NCBI GenBank assembly: GCA_009693865.1
Contig: SHWL01000001.1
Span: 1 to 64,000, forward strand
Length of the DNA: 64,000 nt
From: Acetobacteraceae bacterium
GTDB lineage: Bacteria; Pseudomonadota; Alphaproteobacteria; Acetobacterales; Acetobacteraceae
Direction of reading: 5' to 3'
Both the position numbers and the translations under genes were made by a program. Shown here piece after piece: positions 61,681 through 64,000 of this stretch. The notes beneath the pieces are model-generated. The model was not told the origin of the DNA. It made no database searches and saw only the letters and a program-made list of their open reading frames with translations. The stretch's first letter is position 1, and each line of letters starts with the position of its first letter.

Positions 61681-62995
61681 AGGCGGCGTCGACCGCTTCG
61701 CCGAGGCGGTCGACGATCGTATCGATTTCGGAAGCCGTGACGATGTAAGGCGGGGCGACGATGTAATGGTCGCCCCGTTTTCCGTCGATGGTACCGCCCA
61801 TGGGATACCCCGCCAGGCCTCGCTCGAACGCCTCGCGCTTGACCTTTTCATTGATCTTTAACGAGGGATCGAAGACCTGTTTGGTGCCGCGGTCGGCGAC
61901 GAACTCCAACGCCCAGAACAGACCGCGGCCGCGGATATCGCCAACGTGGCGGTGGTTGCCGAATCTCTCGACCAGGGCTGCTTCCAGTTTCACGCCCATG
62001 GCGCGGACGTTGTCCAACAATCCTTCGTCGCGGATGACCTGTTGCACCGCCAACGCAGCGGCGCAGGCGACCGGGTGCGCCTGATAGGTCTGGCCATGCA
62101 GGAACCCGCCAGTGCCGTTCGCCAGCGCCTGAACGATCCGGTCAGCGATCAATATGCCGCCGATGGGCTGGTAGCCGCCGCCCAGACCTTTGGCGATGAC
62201 CTGGATGTCGGGAACGATGCCCTCCTGTTCCCAGGCATGCATGGTCCCGGTGCGTCCCATACCGCACATGACCTCGTCCAGGATCAGCAACGCGCCATGG
62301 CGGTCGCAAATCTCCCGCACACGTTTGAAGTAGCCGGGGATCGCGACGACGCAGCCGGTGGTCGCGCCCACGACGGGCTCGGCCAGGAAGGCGATGACCG
62401 TCTCGGGGCCGAGACGTTGAAACTCAACCTCCAGTTCGTTCGACAACCGGTCGAGATAAGCGGCGTCGGTTTCACCATCCAGCTTGAAACGATAGGCGAA
62501 ACACGGCGACACCAGACTGTGGGCCTGGCTCAGGATTGGTTCGTAATATTCCCTCCGCATCATGTTCCCGCCGGCCGCCAACGCGCCCAACGTCGTGCCA
62601 TGATACGATTGCCGCCGCGCGATGGTTCTGACACGTCCGGGCTGACCGATTTCCAGGAAATACTGACGGGCCAGTTTGATCGCCGCCTCATTCCCCTCCG
62701 ACCCCGACGAACAGAACCACGCGCGCGTCAGCCCGCCCGGTTCGTCATGCAGCAGGATCTCCGCCAGATCCTCCGCCGGTTGGTTGGAGAACGTTCCAGT
62801 GTGCGCATAGGCCATGGTCGAAGCCTGACGCGCGATCGCCTCGGCCACGCGCCGGTTGCCGTGACCGAGAGCGGCGACCGCGGCACCGCCAGACGCATCG
62901 ATGATCGTGCGCCCGTCGGCTGTGCGCAGGTAAATCCCCTCGCCGCTGACCGCGACGGGGGGAATGGCACCTGTGCGATGGAGGACGCGACTCAT
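61673..62995 (-). CDS. Class III aminotransferase
   Basis: PLP enzyme of the omega-amino acid:pyruvate transaminase type. The cofactor lysine is in VIAKGLGGGYQPIGG; RAWFCSSGSEGNEAAIKLARQY is the phosphate-binding region; LILDEVMCGMGRTG has the metal-adjacent aspartate. Length 440. The track starts at 63061 in the next gene; the ATG at 62995 overlaps the LLM stop (ATGA), so translation is coupled with the monooxygenase gene. Substrates in this class include taurine, beta-alanine, 4-aminobutyrate and other amines. Confidence 0.92.
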   Translation of the reverse strand: MSRVLHRTGAIPPVAVSGEGIYLRTADGRTIIDASGGAAVAALGHGNRRVAEAIARQASTMAYAHTGTFSNQPAEDLAEILLHDEPGGLTRAWFCSSGSEGNEAAIKLARQYFLEIGQPGRVRTIARRQSYHGTTLGALAAGGNMMRREYYEPILSQAHSLVSPCFAYRFKLDGETDAAYLDRLSNELEVEFQRLGPETVIAFLAEPVVGATTGCVVAIPGYFKRVREICDRHGALLILDEVMCGMGRTGTMHAWEQEGIVPDIQVIAKGLGGGYQPIGGILIADRIVQALANGTGGFLHGQTYQAHPVACAAALAVQQVIRDEGLLDNVRAMGVKLEAALVERFGNHRHVGDIRGRGLFWALEFVADRGTKQVFDPSLKINEKVKREAFERGLAGYPMGGTIDGKRGDHYIVAPPYIVTASEIDTIVDRLGEAVDAAFR

Positions 62996-64000
62996 GCGGG
63001 AGTCAGATGTTTGATCCGCGGTGCCACATCCTCCGCCAATAACCGCAACGACGTGTGCCACGCGTCCGGATTGTCCGCGTAATCGAATCCGAACACCAGA
63101 ATCCCACCGAAACCGCCAACATCGTTGTAGATCTTCTCCATTTTCCGCGCGACGGTCTCAGGCGAGCCGATCAACCAGTTGTGCTTCGCGCAATATTCCG
63201 GTGTCACATCGGAATCCGGCACCGACTCGTCATGCTTGAGGTATTTCAGATACCCGAACTGACCGAGCAGCGGCAGGAAATATTCCCGCATCATCCGGCC
63301 CATCATGCCACCGACAGACAACTCCCAGGCCTGCTCATCGGTTTCCGCCACGAACACTTCCCGGAATACGCGCCAGTCCGATCGTTTCGGTGTTTTTCCG
63401 GTGCGGCGCGCGCCCTCCTCGACAGCAGCCCAGTGGGTGACGAGATGACCGGCGTTCAGGTTCAAACTCAACGGCATGAACCCATGCTCACCAGCCATTT
63501 TCAGTGTGTCGGAGTTGGGCGACAGCCCGGCCACGCCAATTCGGGGATGCGGTTTCTGCAACGGTTTGATGTGCGGCTTCAGGAAACCGAACATCAGATC
63601 CGGTTTGTTGACGTTCCAGTATTTGCCTTTGAACTCGAAGGTCGGCTCGTCGCTCCACAGCCGTAGGATGATGTCCAGCGATTCCCTCGTCATCTCGCGG
63701 TGCTTGCCGGTCGTACCGTCGACGTCGAACATGGCCCAGTCGCTCGGGAGGCCAGAGGCGGCGACGCCGAACAGCAGGCGGCCTTCGGACAGATGGTCCA
63801 GCATCGCGACCCGGTTCGCGAGTTCCGCCGGGTGGTGATAGGGAAGCAAGAACCCGCCGGGTCCAATCTTAATTCGTTTTGTCTGCATCAGCGCCTGGGC
63901 GATCAGCAAATCGGGCGCCGGATGCGGCTCCCACGGAGCGGTGTGATGTTCGCCGATCCACGCCTCCGAGTAGCCGAGTTCATCCAGCCAGCGCAGCGTC
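62992..64000 (-). CDS. LLM-class flavin-dependent monooxygenase, N-terminus beyond window
   Basis: Luciferase-like flavin monooxygenase cut by the window edge. The track starts at 63909, but the frame continues to position 64000 with YSEAWIGEHHTAPWEPHP, which is the usual N-terminal EHH region, so the true start lies outside. Later parts are GGFLLPYHHPAELANRVAMLDHLSEGRLLFGV and GSPETVARKMEKIYNDVGGFGGIL. It is upstream of the aminotransferase gene and coupled to it. The reductase partner is not visible. Confidence 0.88.
   Translation of the reverse strand, partial: TLRWLDELGYSEAWIGEHHTAPWEPHPAPDLLIAQALMQTKRIKIGPGGFLLPYHHPAELANRVAMLDHLSEGRLLFGVAASGLPSDWAMFDVDGTTGKHREMTRESLDIILRLWSDEPTFEFKGKYWNVNKPDLMFGFLKPHIKPLQKPHPRIGVAGLSPNSDTLKMAGEHGFMPLSLNLNAGHLVTHWAAVEEGARRTGKTPKRSDWRVFREVFVAETDEQAWELSVGGMMGRMMREYFLPLLGQFGYLKYLKHDESVPDSDVTPEYCAKHNWLIGSPETVARKMEKIYNDVGGFGGILVFGFDYADNPDAWHTSLRLLAEDVAPRIKHLTPA

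Overview
The window reads as a chromosomal segment of an alphaproteobacterium, most likely of the order Rhodospirillales and possibly family Acetobacteraceae. This is inferred from high G+C, the dusB-ntrB-ntrC-ntrY-ntrX order, bifunctional ispDF, split transhydrogenase subunits (pntAA/pntAB/pntB), an AcpXL-type acyl carrier protein cluster, and a tRNA-His gene with A rather than C at the discriminator position. No database search was possible, so the family-level placement is tentative. There is no CRISPR array, no insertion sequence with a transposase, and no prophage.

Layout. 1-2 kb: a truncated low-G+C methyltransferase and UDP-galactopyranose mutase. 2.2-8.8 kb: an M16 zinc peptidase, then a surface-polysaccharide block (UDP-glucose dehydrogenase, GT2, pyruvyltransferase-like protein, methyltransferase-glycosyltransferase fusion). 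9-11.5 kb: a PhoR-type histidine kinase and a homogentisate dioxygenase family protein. 11.6-19.4 kb: the nitrogen regulatory operon dusB-ntrB-ntrC-ntrY-ntrX on the minus strand, with two large nested inverted-repeat elements around its 3' part. 19.4-25 kb: an accessory island holding a STAND NTPase (HTH, NB-ARC, TPR, membrane segment), a decayed MetE-like gene and a quinone reductase. It separates dusB from ispDF, which are neighbours in several alphaproteobacteria. 25-30.3 kb: ispDF and a five-gene acpXL-fabZXL-fabF2XL-fabF1XL-fabG cluster, expected to build the very-long-chain acyl group of lipid A. 30.5-33.5 kb: pntAA-pntAB-pntB. 33.5-36.2 kb: a divergent glycosyltransferase and flippase. 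36.3-47.4 kb: rplK-rplA-rplJ-rplL-rpoB-rpoC on the minus strand, with an attenuator-like hairpin before rpoB and a bidirectional terminator after rpoC. 47.6-52 kb: a flavoprotein, TPR and HAD proteins, RtcB RNA ligase, tRNA-His, tRNA-Pro and a tRNA remnant. 52-64 kb: catabolic and accessory genes (LigAB-type extradiol dioxygenase, aldo/keto reductase, PanE-like reductase, zinc-ribbon protein, GT39-like membrane protein, SGNH hydrolase, two luciferase-like monooxygenases, a two-subunit ThDP decarboxylase, a metallo-beta-lactamase fold hydrolase and a class III aminotransferase).

How the genes work together. Three envelope modules can be read: precursor sugars and glycosyl transfer (glf, ugd, GT2s, pyruvyltransferase, fusion, flippase, GT39), lipid A acyl chain building (acpXL cluster), and isoprenoid precursors for the lipid carrier (ispDF). 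NtrBC/NtrYX and PhoR supply nutrient sensing. The most promising candidates for new biology are the STAND protein with its promoter-proximal tandem repeat, the KS/KS-beta-like pair in the acpXL cluster, and the ComDE-like/aminotransferase/flavin monooxygenase group at the right end.
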